This document shows, one piece after another, positions 54,666-64,000 of a stretch of DNA of 64,000 bases; the first letter of the stretch is position 1, and each line of letters starts with the position of its first letter. This DNA comes from Haemophilus parahaemolyticus. Lineage in GTDB: Bacteria > Pseudomonadota > Gammaproteobacteria > Enterobacterales > Pasteurellaceae. The stretch lies in NCBI RefSeq assembly GCF_018373095.1, contig NZ_JAHAHT010000002.1, forward strand, positions 1 through 64,000, in the 5' to 3' direction. Below the pieces are notes generated by a model. It made no database searches, was not told the DNA's origin, and saw only the letters and a list, made by a program, of their open reading frames with translations. A program made the translations under genes and the position numbers.

Positions 54666-55403
54666 TTATTTTACATCGAAATATACTTGTAAATCGTCGC
54701 TACCACCAATGTGTTTACCACCGATGAATACTTGTGGAACAGAAGTACGACCAGTAATTGCACGTACAGAAGTGGTTGAAGCATCTTTACCTAATACGAT
54801 TTCTTCATATGGTAAGCCTTTCACTTCTAATAATGCTTTCGCTTTTGAGCAGAATGGGCAACCAGGTTTAGTAATGATTGACACTGATGGTTTTGCTTCC
54901 CAAGATGGGTTTAAGTATTTGATCATTGTGTCTGCATCAGATACTTTGAACGGATCGCCTGGTTCTTGTGGTTCAATGAACATTTTTTCAACTACGCCGT
55001 TGTTCACGAACATAGAATAACGCCATGAACGGTCACCGAAGCCTAAGTCGTTTTTGCTTACTAACATACCCATACCGCGAGTGAAATCACCATTACCATC
55101 TGGAAGTACAGTGACGTTTTGGCACTCTTGATCCGCTTTCCATGCGTTCATAACAAATGTATCATTTACTGATAAACAAACGATTTCATCTACACCTAAT
55201 GCATAAAACTCTTTCGCTAATTCGTTGTAACGTGGTAAATGAGTTGATGAACAAGTTGGGGTAAATGCACCTGGTAATGAGAAAACAACCACTTTTTTGT
55301 TGTTGAAAATTTCATCTGTAGTCACATCAACCCATGTGTCGCCTTGACGTGTGTGGAATGTAACAGAAGGCACTTTTTGACCTGTCATATCTTTTAAAGA
55401 CAT
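54666..55403 (-). CDS. Hybrid peroxiredoxin-glutaredoxin (PGdx)
   Basis: 245 residues. The Prx5-type domain (1-165) has the peroxidatic Cys51 in PGAFTPTCSS. A C-terminal glutaredoxin domain has CPFC with Cys182 and Cys185 (ITKPGCPFCSKAKALL) and TSVPQVFIGGKHIGG. The fusion reduces hydroperoxides using glutathione directly and is characteristic of Haemophilus and relatives. It is divergent from oxyR (122-bp gap), so oxidative-stress control is very likely. Start at ATG 55403. Confidence 0.95.
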   Translation of the reverse strand: MSLKDMTGQKVPSVTFHTRQGDTWVDVTTDEIFNNKKVVVFSLPGAFTPTCSSTHLPRYNELAKEFYALGVDEIVCLSVNDTFVMNAWKADQECQNVTVLPDGNGDFTRGMGMLVSKNDLGFGDRSWRYSMFVNNGVVEKMFIEPQEPGDPFKVSDADTMIKYLNPSWEAKPSVSIITKPGCPFCSKAKALLEVKGLPYEEIVLGKDASTTSVRAITGRTSVPQVFIGGKHIGGSDDLQVYFDVK

Positions 55404-55525
55404 ATTTTTTCTCCAAAACAATAAATAAGAATTAAAAATCGCACGCATTTTATAGATAAATATGCCATAATTCATCTTATTCTATTGATAGGTAATATTT
55501 ATAAATAAGTAAGGAAAAGGTTATC

Positions 55526-56416
55526 ATGAACATCAGGGATCTGGAATATTTAATTTCATTAGCAGAATATAAACATTTCCGCCGTGCTGCCGATGCATGC
55601 AATGTGAGCCAGCCAACATTAAGCGGTCAAATTCGCAAATTAGAAGACGAATTAGGCACGATTTTACTTGAACGTACCAGCCGCAAAGTGCTTTTCACTC
55701 AAGCGGGTTTAGCATTAGTCGATCAAGCCAAATCTGTATTACGTGAAGTGAAGGTGTTAAAAGAGATGGCAAGTAATCAGGGCAAAGAGATGTCGGGGCC
55801 ACTTCACGTAGGCATTTTACCTACGCTCGGTCCATACTTGTCACCTATCATCGTACCCGCAATGAAAGAGACATTCCCTGAGCTTGAGCTTTATTTATAC
55901 GAATTACAAACATCCCAAATGGTGGATCAGCTCTCTGCAGGTCAGCTCGATTGCGGCATTTTGGCTTTTGTTAAAGAGAGTGAGCCTTTTATCGAAGTAC
56001 CGCTTTTTAACGAAGAGATTTTGCTTGCGGTATCAGATAAGCACGAATGGGCGAAAGAAAAACAACTGCCGATTTCAGTTTTAAAAGATAAAGAACTACT
56101 TTTCTTAGATGATGGACATTGCCTACGCACGCAAACGCTAGATTACTGCTTATCGGTTGGGGCGAAAGAGAGTGCCCATTTTAAAGCGACCAACTTGGAA
56201 ACACTCCGCAATATGGTGGCAGCTAATGTGGGCATTTCGCTGATTCCAAAATTTGCCGCGAAAGAAACAAGCGGTGTGAAATATATCTCATTTTGCGATC
56301 CAACACCGTTCCGTGCGATTGGCTTAATTTATCGCCCAGGTTCACCACTTCGCACCCGTTATGAACGCCTTGCCAAAGGTATCGAAGAAGTGATGAAAAA
56401 ACAAGATGTTGAATAA
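55526..56416 (+). CDS. oxyR: Hydrogen peroxide-sensing regulator OxyR
   Basis: 296-residue LysR-type activator. The helix-turn-helix is FRRAADACNVSQPTLSGQIR. The redox cysteines Cys199 (DDGHCLRT) and Cys208 (LDYCLS) occupy the same positions as in E. coli OxyR. It controls peroxide defence, probably including the divergent peroxiredoxin. fabR follows 18 bp downstream. Confidence 0.96.
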   Translation: MNIRDLEYLISLAEYKHFRRAADACNVSQPTLSGQIRKLEDELGTILLERTSRKVLFTQAGLALVDQAKSVLREVKVLKEMASNQGKEMSGPLHVGILPTLGPYLSPIIVPAMKETFPELELYLYELQTSQMVDQLSAGQLDCGILAFVKESEPFIEVPLFNEEILLAVSDKHEWAKEKQLPISVLKDKELLFLDDGHCLRTQTLDYCLSVGAKESAHFKATNLETLRNMVAANVGISLIPKFAAKETSGVKYISFCDPTPFRAIGLIYRPGSPLRTRYERLAKGIEEVMKKQDVE

Positions 56417-56434
56417 TCGACACAGAGATAAAAA

Positions 56435-57064
56435 ATGAGTCATGTAGGCATTCGAGCACAACAAAAAGAGAAAACCCGCCGTGCCCTTGTAGATGCGGCG
56501 TTCAACCAATTGAGTGCCGAAAAAAGTTTCAGCAACTTAAGTTTGCGGGAAGTCGCACGAGAGGCGGGTATTGCCCCAACCTCATTTTACCGCCACTTCA
56601 AAGATATGGACGAACTAGGCTTGGCAATGGTAGATGAATCAGGTCTAGTGCTCCGCCAATTAATGCGTCAAGCTCGTAAACGTATTGAGAAAGGCGGCAG
56701 CGTGGTTGCCCTCTCGGTGGAAACTTTCTTTGAACTGATTAACGACCGCCCAAACGTTTTCCGTTTATTATTACGTGAAAGTTCTGGCACATCGCAAGCT
56801 TTTCGAACTGCAGCTTCGCGTGAAATTCAGCATTTTGTAGCAGAACTCACTGACTACATCTTAATGAAAAGCCCTGAATTAGAGCGTGAAATCGCTCATA
56901 TTCAAGCAGAAGGCTTAGTCACTCTCGTTTTTACTGCAGGTTCACACGCTTTAGATATGAACAACCAACAACGTGACGAACTCAAAAAACGGGTGATGAC
57001 CCAACTTAGAATGCTGATGCACGGTGCATCGGCGTATAACAAAAAACCGAGATCTTACCTTTAA
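56435..57064 (+). CDS. fabR: TetR-family fatty-acid regulator FabR
   Basis: 209 residues. The N-terminal TetR helix-turn-helix has [20 protein letters not shown]. The rest, including [31 protein letters not shown] and the helical ligand domain, matches FabR (YijC), which represses fabA/fabB and sets the unsaturated fatty acid level. Genes oxyR and fabR are neighbours in enterics as well, there with sthA between them. Confidence 0.93.
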   Translation: MSHVGIRAQQKEKTRRALVDAAFNQLSAEKSFSNLSLREVAREAGIAPTSFYRHFKDMDELGLAMVDESGLVLRQLMRQARKRIEKGGSVVALSVETFFELINDRPNVFRLLLRESSGTSQAFRTAASREIQHFVAELTDYILMKSPELEREIAHIQAEGLVTLVFTAGSHALDMNNQQRDELKKRVMTQLRMLMHGASAYNKKPRSYL

Positions 57065-57112
57065 AATCTAAACTATCTGATAGCCGTCATATTCAATGGA
57101 TTTAAAAATAAA

Positions 57113-58246
57113 ATGAAACAACAAATCATCTCTCTCACTCAAAACCTCATCCAGCGCCCTTCTATCAGCCCCAAAGATGAAGGCTGCCAACAAGTGATCG
57201 CAGAACGCTTGCAAGCGGTCGGATTTCAGATCGAATGGCTACCATTTGGCGACACGCTTAACTTATGGGCAACGCATGGGAAAGATTCACCTTGTTTAGC
57301 CTTTGCAGGTCATACTGACGTAGTACCTGTGGGTGATGAAAATGCGTGGACTTACCCCCCATTTGAAGCTCTCATTGTGGATAATATTCTTTATGGACGC
57401 GGGGCTGCCGATATGAAAGGTTCGCTCGCTGCCCTTGTAGTTGCCGCAGAAAATTTTGTGAAAAATAACCCAAACCACGCTGGCAAAATCGCTTTACTCA
57501 TCACCTCTGACGAAGAAGCCGCCGCCAAAGATGGCACAGTAAAAGTGGTTGAAACCTTAATGGCACGCAATGAACCCATCCATTATGCTGTAGTGGGCGA
57601 ACCTTCAAGCGGTAAAGTGCTAGGAGATGTAATTAAAAATGGTCGCCGCGGTTCAATCACTGCTGAGCTTTACATTGAAGGCGTGCAAGGACACGTTGCT
57701 TATCCACATCTTGCCGAAAACCCTGTGCATACTTCGCTAAGTTTTTTGACAGAACTCACCACGTACCAATGGGACAACGGCAACGAATTCTTCCCTCCAA
57801 CCAGTTTGCAAATCGCCAACATTAAAGCAGGCACAGGTAGCAATAACGTGATCCCCGGTGAGCTTTATGTGCAATTTAACTTACGCTATTGCACCGAAGT
57901 GACCGATGAAGTTATTAAATCAAAAGTTTCCGAAATGCTGCAAAAACACAGCTTAAAACACCGAATTAGCTGGAACTTGTCAGGAAAACCGTTTCTTGCA
58001 GGCAATGGAAAGTTAGTCCAAGCTGCCCAACAAGCGGTCAAAAATGTAACCAAGATTACACCTCGTTTAGACACCAGTGGCGGCACATCAGACGGACGTT
58101 TTATCGCCCTAATGGGTGCCGAAGTAGTAGAATTCGGCCCTCTCAATGCCACCATTCATAAAGTGAACGAGTGCGTAAATGTGGACGATTTAGGCAAATG
58201 TGGTGAAGTTTATTACCAGATTGCGGAAAAATTGTTGATTAAATAA
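57113..58246 (+). CDS. dapE: Succinyl-diaminopimelate desuccinylase
   Basis: 377-residue dinuclear zinc hydrolase of the lysine/diaminopimelate route. Zinc ligands lie in [14 protein letters not shown], the [15 protein letters not shown] segment and [13 protein letters not shown]; the C-terminal [15 protein letters not shown] is also typical. Needed for peptidoglycan precursors. It starts 49 bp after fabR. Confidence 0.96.
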   Translation: MKQQIISLTQNLIQRPSISPKDEGCQQVIAERLQAVGFQIEWLPFGDTLNLWATHGKDSPCLAFAGHTDVVPVGDENAWTYPPFEALIVDNILYGRGAADMKGSLAALVVAAENFVKNNPNHAGKIALLITSDEEAAAKDGTVKVVETLMARNEPIHYAVVGEPSSGKVLGDVIKNGRRGSITAELYIEGVQGHVAYPHLAENPVHTSLSFLTELTTYQWDNGNEFFPPTSLQIANIKAGTGSNNVIPGELYVQFNLRYCTEVTDEVIKSKVSEMLQKHSLKHRISWNLSGKPFLAGNGKLVQAAQQAVKNVTKITPRLDTSGGTSDGRFIALMGAEVVEFGPLNATIHKVNECVNVDDLGKCGEVYYQIAEKLLIK

Positions 58247-58325
58247 TTGTAGAGACGTGTTGTACTCGCCTCTACTCGAAGAACAACATAGTTGCTACAT
58301 TTTATCTAAACAAGCGGTCAAAAAA

Positions 58326-59018
58326 ATGCCAAACTTTGCAAACCTTACCGATATTCTCACGGGCAAAAGCCGTGAGCATTTAATTGCATTGCCGAATGCA
58401 CTATCGGACAAACACGCCTTGCAACCAGAAGCGGTAAAAGCTTTTTTAGCATTACAGCAAGCTGCCAAAAATGCAGGCTTTAATTTACAACCTGCCAGCA
58501 CGTTTCGTGATTTTGAACGCCAGAAACTGATTTGGAACGCCAAATTTAATGGCGAGCGTAAAGTGCACAATGATAAAGGCAATGCGATTGAGCTGGAAGG
58601 CTTGAGTGATTGGCAAAAATGCCAAGCAATTTTACGCTGGTCTGCTGTCCCAGGGGCAAGTCGCCATCACTGGGGAACAGAGATCGATTTCTTCGATCCT
58701 GATGTACTGCCTGCAGGCAAAAAATTGATGCTTGAACCTTGGGAATACCAGACAGGTGGTTACTTCCAGCGTTTAACCAACTGGTTGTTGGCAAATGCTG
58801 AAACGTTTGGTTTTTACTTCCCCTTTATGCCTGAAAACAACGAAGGTAAGCTCATTGGCGTTGAGCCTTGGCATATCAGTTATTTCCCTATTGCGGAGCT
58901 TTATCAACAACAATTTGCTACAAGCCACCTAACACAAGCCTGGGAAACGGAAGAGGTTGCAGGTAAAGAAGCACTTATCGCCCATTTTGACACGCTTTTT
59001 AAAGATTATATTTTGTAA
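58326..59018 (+). CDS. M15-family peptidase (LdcB/VanY-like D-Ala-D-Ala carboxypeptidase domain)
   Basis: 230 residues from ATG 58326. Zinc motif [14 protein letters not shown] (His...Asp) and EPWHISYFP (second zinc His) mark the M15B fold; [20 protein letters not shown] is the conserved preceding region. No signal peptide is seen, which is unusual for a wall enzyme, so it may be cytoplasmic and act on recycled peptides, or the start may be misread (GTG 58257 is in frame). An uptake signal, ACAAGCGGTCAAAAAA, directly precedes the ATG. The next ATG overlaps its stop. Confidence 0.8.
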   Translation: MPNFANLTDILTGKSREHLIALPNALSDKHALQPEAVKAFLALQQAAKNAGFNLQPASTFRDFERQKLIWNAKFNGERKVHNDKGNAIELEGLSDWQKCQAILRWSAVPGASRHHWGTEIDFFDPDVLPAGKKLMLEPWEYQTGGYFQRLTNWLLANAETFGFYFPFMPENNEGKLIGVEPWHISYFPIAELYQQQFATSHLTQAWETEEVAGKEALIAHFDTLFKDYIL

Positions 59019-59785
59019 TGACAATTCAATTGATTAACGAAAATGGCGATGAAAACGCCTTCCAAGCCATTTGTGAAAAATGGCAACTACGCCACAATCC
59101 AGATGCTATTTTAGCTCTAGTACAAACACCCGAACGCTTGGAATTACGCAAATTAGACGAACCAAAATTGGGTGCAATTGCGGTTAATTTTGTGGATGGC
59201 ACGATGGCACATCGCCGTAAATTTGGCGGTGGACGAGGCGAAGCAGTAGCGAAAGCAGTCGGCATTAAAGGTAGCTACTTACCCACCGTAATTGATGCAA
59301 CCGCAGGGCTTGGGCGCGATGCATTCGTGCTCGCTGCCATTGGCTGTAAAGTGCAATTGATTGAGCGCAACCCCGTGGTTTCCGCCTTACTGGAAGATGG
59401 CTTAAAGCGGGCTTATCAAGATCCTGAAATTGGCGAATTTATGCAATCAAGGATGGTTTTATTGCCATTTCATACCATTAGTGAATATGCTACTGCGAAT
59501 GAAGCACCTGTTGATGTGGTCTATTTCGATCCGATGTTTCCACATAAACAAAAAAGTGCGTTGGTCAAAAAAGAGATGCGCGTATTCCAACATTTAGTGG
59601 GTGCAGATTTAGATTCGGATGATTTTTTCCAACCAGCAAAACAAGTAGCTCGCAAACGCGTGGTAGTGAAACGTCCAAATTACGCCCCCTTTATTGCTGA
59701 ACAAAAACCTGATTTTAGCCAAACGACCAAAAATCACCGTTTTGATGTGTATTTATCCCATTTAACAGTTAAAGAAATCTTATGA
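59018..59785 (+). CDS. rsmJ: 16S rRNA (guanine1516-N2)-methyltransferase
   Basis: 255 residues. The SAM-binding region is [20 protein letters not shown] followed by LIERNPVV; the catalytic block is [35 protein letters not shown] is typical of RsmJ (YhiQ). Coupled to the peptidase gene by a TAATG overlap. Confidence 0.94.
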   Translation: MTIQLINENGDENAFQAICEKWQLRHNPDAILALVQTPERLELRKLDEPKLGAIAVNFVDGTMAHRRKFGGGRGEAVAKAVGIKGSYLPTVIDATAGLGRDAFVLAAIGCKVQLIERNPVVSALLEDGLKRAYQDPEIGEFMQSRMVLLPFHTISEYATANEAPVDVVYFDPMFPHKQKSALVKKEMRVFQHLVGADLDSDDFFQPAKQVARKRVVVKRPNYAPFIAEQKPDFSQTTKNHRFDVYLSHLTVKEIL

Positions 59786-59822
59786 AATAGAGTAAAATAA
59801 CCAACCATTTGTATAGAGAACT

Positions 59823-60836
59823 ATGAAACTAAATTATCTATTAGGCAAACCTCAACAAGCGGGCAGATTAAAAACCGAATTTGCAGATTTTATCGTGCGA
59901 GAAGAACTGGGCTACCCACTTGCAGGTGAAGGCGAATTTGTTGCAGTAAAAGTACGTAAAACCAATGCCAATACCCTTTTTGTAGGCGAGCAGTTGGCAA
60001 AATTCGTAGGCATTTCCGCGAAAAATATGAGTTATGCGGGCTTGAAAGATCGCCACGCAGTGACCGAGCAATGGTTCTGTTTACATTTAGCGGGTAAAGA
60101 AACGCCCGATTTTTCTGCCTTTGAATGTGAAGGCGTAGAGATCTTAGAAGTGACTCGTCATAACCGTAAAATCCGCACAGGTGCATTGGAAGGCAACTAT
60201 TTCGAGCTTTTACTACGCGATGTAGAAGAAACCGATGAACTCAAACAACGCTTGAATCAATTGCAAGCGGTCGGTTTTCCTAATTATTTTACCGAACAAC
60301 GTTTTGGGCGTGATGGGCATAATTTAACCCAAGCACAACGCTGGGCAAGCGGTGAAATTTCAGTAAAAGATCGCAAAAAACGCAGTTTTTACCTTTCCGC
60401 GGCTCGTTCGGAAGTGTTTAATTTAGTGGTTTCGCAACGGATTGCCGATCAGCAAATGCAAACAGTGTTATTAGGCGATTATCTGCAGTTGGCTGGCTCA
60501 AACAGCTTTTTTGAAGTGAAAGCAGAAGATTTAGTGCAATCACAACAACGTTTAGATGAAAATGATGTCTTACTCACCGCACCATTGATTGGCGAAAATT
60601 CGCTCGAACAGAAGGGTAATGAGCGTGAAAAAGCGATCGTAGCACAGCATGAAAACTTAATCAGTTTGATGAAAAAAGAGCGAATGAATGCCGCTCGTCG
60701 TGCGATATTGTGTAAACCGCAAGATCTCCATTGGCAGTTTGAACCTGAAGGATTACGCATAACATTCTTTTTAAATTCAGGCAGTTACGCAACGGGATTG
60801 GTGCGTGAATTAATCATATTAAACGAAGAAGAATAA
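59823..60836 (+). CDS. truD: tRNA pseudouridine(13) synthase TruD
   Basis: 337 residues. The catalytic Asp76 is in [37 protein letters not shown] and the C-terminal [15 protein letters not shown] are diagnostic. First of the conserved truD-surE pair, 4 bp apart, with a frame running toward nlpD as in Haemophilus. Confidence 0.95.
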   Translation: MKLNYLLGKPQQAGRLKTEFADFIVREELGYPLAGEGEFVAVKVRKTNANTLFVGEQLAKFVGISAKNMSYAGLKDRHAVTEQWFCLHLAGKETPDFSAFECEGVEILEVTRHNRKIRTGALEGNYFELLLRDVEETDELKQRLNQLQAVGFPNYFTEQRFGRDGHNLTQAQRWASGEISVKDRKKRSFYLSAARSEVFNLVVSQRIADQQMQTVLLGDYLQLAGSNSFFEVKAEDLVQSQQRLDENDVLLTAPLIGENSLEQKGNEREKAIVAQHENLISLMKKERMNAARRAILCKPQDLHWQFEPEGLRITFFLNSGSYATGLVRELIILNEEE

Positions 60837-60840
60837 GAAA

Positions 60841-61620
60841 ATGATGAATATTTTAATGAGCAACGATGATGGCTTTCACGCAGAGGGCATTCAAACCCTC
60901 GCACGAATGTTGCGTGAAGCGGGTCATCGTATCACCATTATTGCCCCAGATCGCAACCGTTCAGCAGCCTCTAACTGTTTAACACTGACAGAGCCGTTGC
61001 GTGTGCAAAAATTTGACGAATTTAACTATGCAGTGACTTCAGGTACGCCCGCAGATTGCGTGCATTTAGCCTTAAATGGTTTGCTAGAAAATGACTTTGA
61101 TTTGGTGATTTCGGGTATAAATCACGGAGCGAATTTGGGTGATGATATTATCTATTCGGGCACAGTAGCAGCTGCGTTAGAAGGGCGTCATCTGCCGCTG
61201 CCTTGCTTGGCAGTTTCACTTGTGGGTAAAAAAGGTAATGATAAACATTATGGGCATCTGTTTGGTTCGAACCACTTTGAAACCGCTGCTCGCGTGGTGT
61301 TAGAGCTTTTGCCCAAACTCAAACCAGAGATGATTACACACCGTGAAATTTTAAATATCAACGTGCCCGATCTGCCGTATGAGGCACTAAAAGGCACAAT
61401 GATTACTCGCCAAGGTAAGCGTTCACAAGCAGCAGAAATTGTGAAAACCGAAGATCCACGAGGTGGCACAATTTACTGGCTTGGAGCGAACGGCACCGCT
61501 ATTGATGAGAGCGAAGGCACAGATTTTTATGCGATCAACCAAGATTGTGTATCAATTACTCCGCTACAAGTGGATATGACAGCACACCATTCACTCACTG
61601 ATTTACAACAAATTCTCTAA
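60841..61620 (+). CDS. surE: 5'/3'-nucleotidase SurE
   Basis: 259-residue metal-dependent nucleoside monophosphatase with survival role in stationary phase. [20 protein letters not shown] holds the metal-binding Asp9-Asp10, [13 protein letters not shown] and [20 protein letters not shown] complete the site. Two adjacent ATGs make the start uncertain by one codon. Confidence 0.95.
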   Translation: MMNILMSNDDGFHAEGIQTLARMLREAGHRITIIAPDRNRSAASNCLTLTEPLRVQKFDEFNYAVTSGTPADCVHLALNGLLENDFDLVISGINHGANLGDDIIYSGTVAAALEGRHLPLPCLAVSLVGKKGNDKHYGHLFGSNHFETAARVVLELLPKLKPEMITHREILNINVPDLPYEALKGTMITRQGKRSQAAEIVKTEDPRGGTIYWLGANGTAIDESEGTDFYAINQDCVSITPLQVDMTAHHSLTDLQQIL

Positions 61621-61636
61621 AGAGAAGATAAAGTTT

Positions 61637-62221
61637 ATGCAATTATTTGGTACAATCTACGACAAAACGATGGTCTGGTCGAAGCACACGTACGCAGCGT
61701 ATTGGCTCAGTTTTGTGAGCTTTATTGAAGCGATTTTCTTCCCGATTCCGCCCGATGTAATGTTGATTCCAATGTCGATGGCAAAACCGCACAATGCGTT
61801 TAAATATGCACTTTATACGACCATTTCCTCAATACTCGGTGGCATAATTGGCTACTTTATCGGACTTTATGCATTCGAATGGGTGCAATCATTAATCGCA
61901 AACTGGGGAATGCAAGCCAGCTTTGACCAAGCAAAAGTGTGGTTTGAAGTTTGGGGTGTGGCAGTGGTTTTCCTTGCAGGTTTCTCGCCCATTCCATATA
62001 AAGTCTTTACCATTTGTGCAGGTGTAATGCAAATGGCATTCTTCCCGTTTGTGATTACTGCAGCCATTTCGCGTTTTGCCCGTTTTATTTTGGTGGCAAA
62101 ACTTTCAGCATGGGGTGGCGAAAAATATGCGGATAAAATCCGCCGTTCGATCGAATTAATTGGCTGGGGTACAATTACGTTGGCAGTAATCGCTTATACT
62201 ATTTATCAATTTACTAAATAA
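61637..62221 (+). CDS. YqaA-like membrane protein (SNARE-associated/DedA-related)
   Basis: 194 residues with four to five membrane helices. FIEAIFFPIPPDVMLIPMSM and FLAGFSPIPYKVFTICAGVM are the paired re-entrant motifs of the VTT/DedA-like domain. Related proteins move or scramble lipid carriers, but this subgroup is uncharacterised. Lies 16 bp after surE, in the position of pcm in enterics. Confidence 0.88.
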   Translation: MQLFGTIYDKTMVWSKHTYAAYWLSFVSFIEAIFFPIPPDVMLIPMSMAKPHNAFKYALYTTISSILGGIIGYFIGLYAFEWVQSLIANWGMQASFDQAKVWFEVWGVAVVFLAGFSPIPYKVFTICAGVMQMAFFPFVITAAISRFARFILVAKLSAWGGEKYADKIRRSIELIGWGTITLAVIAYTIYQFTK

Positions 62222-62236
62222 AAACAGGATCCTAAT

Positions 62237-62785
62237 ATGAAAAAATCATTCCTTTTATTACCGCTTGTGGCGGCATTTGCATTAACAGCTTGTACTTCAA
62301 ACAACTCAGCAGAAGTAACTGAAAGTTCATCCGACACTCTTCCAAATGGAGGTACTTGGCAACCTGCGGATATTCAGCCAGCTGCGATGCCAAGCGGAAT
62401 GAACCAACCTGTTTCTATGCCAAGTAAGATGAATCAACCCACTTATCAACCCTCCTATACGCCTGCGCGAGTAACCGCAACTGTTGCTCCGTCTGTTGTA
62501 GCTTCACGCCCAAATCAGAATGCAACGAATACTGCAAATTATAACAATAATAGTACCCAAGATAGTATCGGTAACTGCCAGATCGTACGTGATAGTGCAG
62601 GCTCTCCAATTTATGCTCAAATGAGCAAAGGATGCTATACCAAGAGTAGTTTTACCGTAGGAGCACAAGATACATTATTTTTCATCTCATTCTTGGCAGG
62701 TAAATCTGCAGAAGAGGTTGCGGCTCTAAATGGTATTAGTACAACAACTAAACTTAAAGTTGGACAAACTCTTCGTTTACGTTAA
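62237..62785 (+). CDS. LysM lipoprotein, NlpD-like without peptidase domain
   Basis: 182 residues. The lipobox is LTAC (Cys19). A low-complexity Ser/Pro/Asn linker with GTWQPADIQPAAMPSGMNQP follows, then a LysM domain (about 135-181, SFTVGAQDTLFFISFLAGK to KVGQTLRLR). Both N-terminal motifs and LysM match the nlpD product downstream, but the M23 domain is missing. Probably a duplicated, shortened NlpD that binds peptidoglycan only. Confidence 0.82.
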   Translation: MKKSFLLLPLVAAFALTACTSNNSAEVTESSSDTLPNGGTWQPADIQPAAMPSGMNQPVSMPSKMNQPTYQPSYTPARVTATVAPSVVASRPNQNATNTANYNNNSTQDSIGNCQIVRDSAGSPIYAQMSKGCYTKSSFTVGAQDTLFFISFLAGKSAEEVAALNGISTTTKLKVGQTLRLR

Positions 62786-62797
62786 TAGGTAATTACA

Positions 62798-62983
62798 ATG
62801 AAAAAAGTAATGTTATTTGCACTTTCTTGTGCATTTTTAACCGCTTGTAGTACGGAAAAGGTACAAGATCCAAATGAATTATCCCCTGGCTTAATGCAAC
62901 CTGTGGATAGTTCAGGCGCAACAAATGGTAGTTTTAGTTGGGGTGATTTTCAAAATGCACCAATGCCTGACTCAATGAAATAG
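62798..62983 (+). CDS. 61-residue lipoprotein, shortest NlpD paralogue
   Basis: Lipobox LTAC with Cys17 encoded through an uptake-signal core (ACCGCTTGT). Mature part ELSPGLMQPVDSSGATNGSF then SWGDFQNAPMPDSMK corresponds to the first 60 residues of the nlpD product (LSPGVMQPV, then DIQPVNMPSTMN) and then stops. No LysM. It lies 12 bp from each neighbour, so it is cotranscribed. Confidence 0.72.
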   Translation: MKKVMLFALSCAFLTACSTEKVQDPNELSPGLMQPVDSSGATNGSFSWGDFQNAPMPDSMK

Positions 62984-62994
62984 AAGGATTGATA

Positions 62995-64000
62995 ATGAAA
63001 AAAGGTTTTCTGATTTTGCCACTTACCGCAAGTATTTTGACCGCTTGTTCGTCTAATTCGCCAGCACCTGTAGTAAATGCTTCAGGTAATAGCGAACTCT
63101 CACCAGGAGTAATGCAACCTGTGGTGGGTACAAGAGCAAGTAATAATATGGGCTGGCAAGCGGCAGATATTCAACCTGTGAATATGCCAAGCACAATGAA
63201 TAGTCCGGCGGTTTCGACATCAAGTTATCAATCAACAGCGGTGCAAAACCCTGTTATTCAACGACCTACTCAATCACAAACCACAACTAAAGTAGTGAAA
63301 AAAAACAAAACGGTTGAGAAAAAAGTCGATCAAAACTTTGAAGTTCCACGCGATGCGAACAACGCCCCTATTTACAGCCAGATCAAAAAAGGCTTTTATG
63401 ATGGCTCTACTTATACTGTTCGCAAAGGCGACACCATGTTTTTAATTGCTTATGTAGTCGGTAAAGATGTTAAAGAGATCGCGGCACTCAACAATATGAG
63501 AGAGCCATATCAATTGACTGTTGGGCAAAAACTCAAAACAGGTAAATCGGGCATAGAGACTATTACAGTAGAAGAAACTGTATCTGTGCCATCTCAACCT
63601 AAAGTGACTTATCAACAAGGACCAAATGGCACTATGTATTCATCAGAGGGAGAAATTACAGGTCCTGTCAAAGCCAGCGTAGGAGCGGTCCCCCCAACAA
63701 ATCAAAAAATTCAATCATCTATTGAAAAAGCTGCAAAAAATACTGCTATCGTTGCAACGGCAGCAAGTCCTGCACAGATCAAAGCAACAGAGCAACAGAT
63801 ACAAGTGCAAACAAGTGCTGTCCCAACAAAAGCAAATAGTACCGTAGCTCTAGATTCGGCAATTAAATGGCAATTACCGACTAATGGACGCATCATTCAA
63901 GGGTTCTCAAACTCTGATGGTGGTAATAAAGGGATTGATATTGCAGGTCAAAAAGGACAAGATATTCGAGCTGCCGCAGCAGGTAAAGTTGTTTATGCTG
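62995..64000 (+). CDS. nlpD: NlpD/LppB-like lipoprotein with LysM and M23 domain (3' end outside window)
   Basis: At least 335 residues, open to the window end. Ribosome-binding site AGAAGG before ATG 62995. Lipobox LTAC with Cys19, linker with LSPGVMQPV and MGWQAADIQPVNMPSTMN, LysM at about 138-182 (TYTVRKGDTMFLIAYVVGK to LTVGQKLKT), a long linker, and the start of the M23 (LytM) domain (WQLPTNGRIIQGFSNSDGGN then KGIDIAGQKGQDIRAAAAGK). NlpD activates the amidase AmiC at the septum. In enterics rpoS follows; that part is outside the window. Confidence 0.92.
   Translation, partial: MKKGFLILPLTASILTACSSNSPAPVVNASGNSELSPGVMQPVVGTRASNNMGWQAADIQPVNMPSTMNSPAVSTSSYQSTAVQNPVIQRPTQSQTTTKVVKKNKTVEKKVDQNFEVPRDANNAPIYSQIKKGFYDGSTYTVRKGDTMFLIAYVVGKDVKEIAALNNMREPYQLTVGQKLKTGKSGIETITVEETVSVPSQPKVTYQQGPNGTMYSSEGEITGPVKASVGAVPPTNQKIQSSIEKAAKNTAIVATAASPAQIKATEQQIQVQTSAVPTKANSTVALDSAIKWQLPTNGRIIQGFSNSDGGNKGIDIAGQKGQDIRAAAAGKVVYA

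Noticed and set aside
55404..55525. OxyR binding site between the peroxiredoxin gene and oxyR
   Set aside because: Only a CTATTGATAG dyad (near 55481-55490) is seen; the four ATAG/CTAT elements at 11-bp period are not convincing, so no site is claimed although regulation is likely.
1..64000. CRISPR arrays, tRNA or rRNA genes, prophage or conjugative genes
   Set aside because: No regularly spaced repeats, no cloverleaf with a TTCRANNC arm in the intergenic gaps, and no phage or conjugation proteins among the coding frames.

Overview
The window looks like chromosomal DNA of a Pasteurellaceae gammaproteobacterium in the Mannheimia / Actinobacillus pleuropneumoniae / Bibersteinia group. The main evidence is the many copies of the Apl-type DNA uptake signal core ACAAGCGGT (reverse ACCGCTTGT), often as inverted pairs between genes. 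The proteins are also consistently closest in character to Haemophilus/Actinobacillus families, for example the hybrid peroxiredoxin-glutaredoxin and the truD-surE-yqaA-nlpD order. The assignment rests on reading, not on a database search. I see no rRNA, tRNA, CRISPR array, prophage or plasmid module. This is mostly core genome with small islands of decay and repeats.

Layout. 1-6.8 kb: 3' part of rpoB, an unusually long repeat-filled spacer, then rpoC. 6.8-11.7 kb: map, a 5' remnant of rpiA, a His-rich PepSY protein with a two-component system, and a short degenerate FtsZ homologue that has lost the GTP-binding motifs. 11.7-21.2 kb: glmM, ilvA, slyD, yagU, a phosphoethanolamine transferase, nhaA, an EamA protein, a Sfp-type phosphopantetheinyl transferase and nudF. 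21.2-28 kb: a small secreted protein, a modE C-terminal remnant, a DoxX protein with a divergent LysR regulator, comF, a mobA-mobB fusion, yihD-dsbA, and a Slam-type outer-membrane protein with no lipoprotein neighbour. 28-36 kb: nudE-cysQ, then the pentose-phosphate genes zwf-pgl and gnd, separated by a GNAT protein, a small unknown protein and an MFS carrier.

36-45.5 kb: holC, tig, yibN-secB-gpsA-cysE, an orphan thiP, and ptsHI-crr. 45.5-46.1 kb: a wrecked IS3-family element inserted into the crr terminator. 46.1-52.8 kb: the arginine transporter artPIQM, a tiny lipoprotein gene, and mdh divergent from argR. Both artP and argR carry paired ARG boxes with 21-bp centre spacing, so one regulon is visible within 2 kb. 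52.8-57 kb: dsbD, the peroxiredoxin divergent from oxyR, and fabR. 57-64 kb: dapE, an M15 peptidase, rsmJ, truD, surE, a YqaA-like protein, and three tandem related lipoprotein genes ending in a partial nlpD that runs off the window.

The best candidate for something undescribed is the 226-residue FtsZ-like protein at 11014-11694. It keeps the FtsZ start, the T7 loop aspartates and the C-terminal subdomain, but lacks the GTP-binding glycine loops and the C-terminal tail. It would be expected to dock on the end of an FtsZ filament without turning over nucleotide. Secondary leads are the orphan Slam, the progressive duplication around nlpD, the remnants of rpiA, modE and thiBPQ, and several families of short palindromic repeats.
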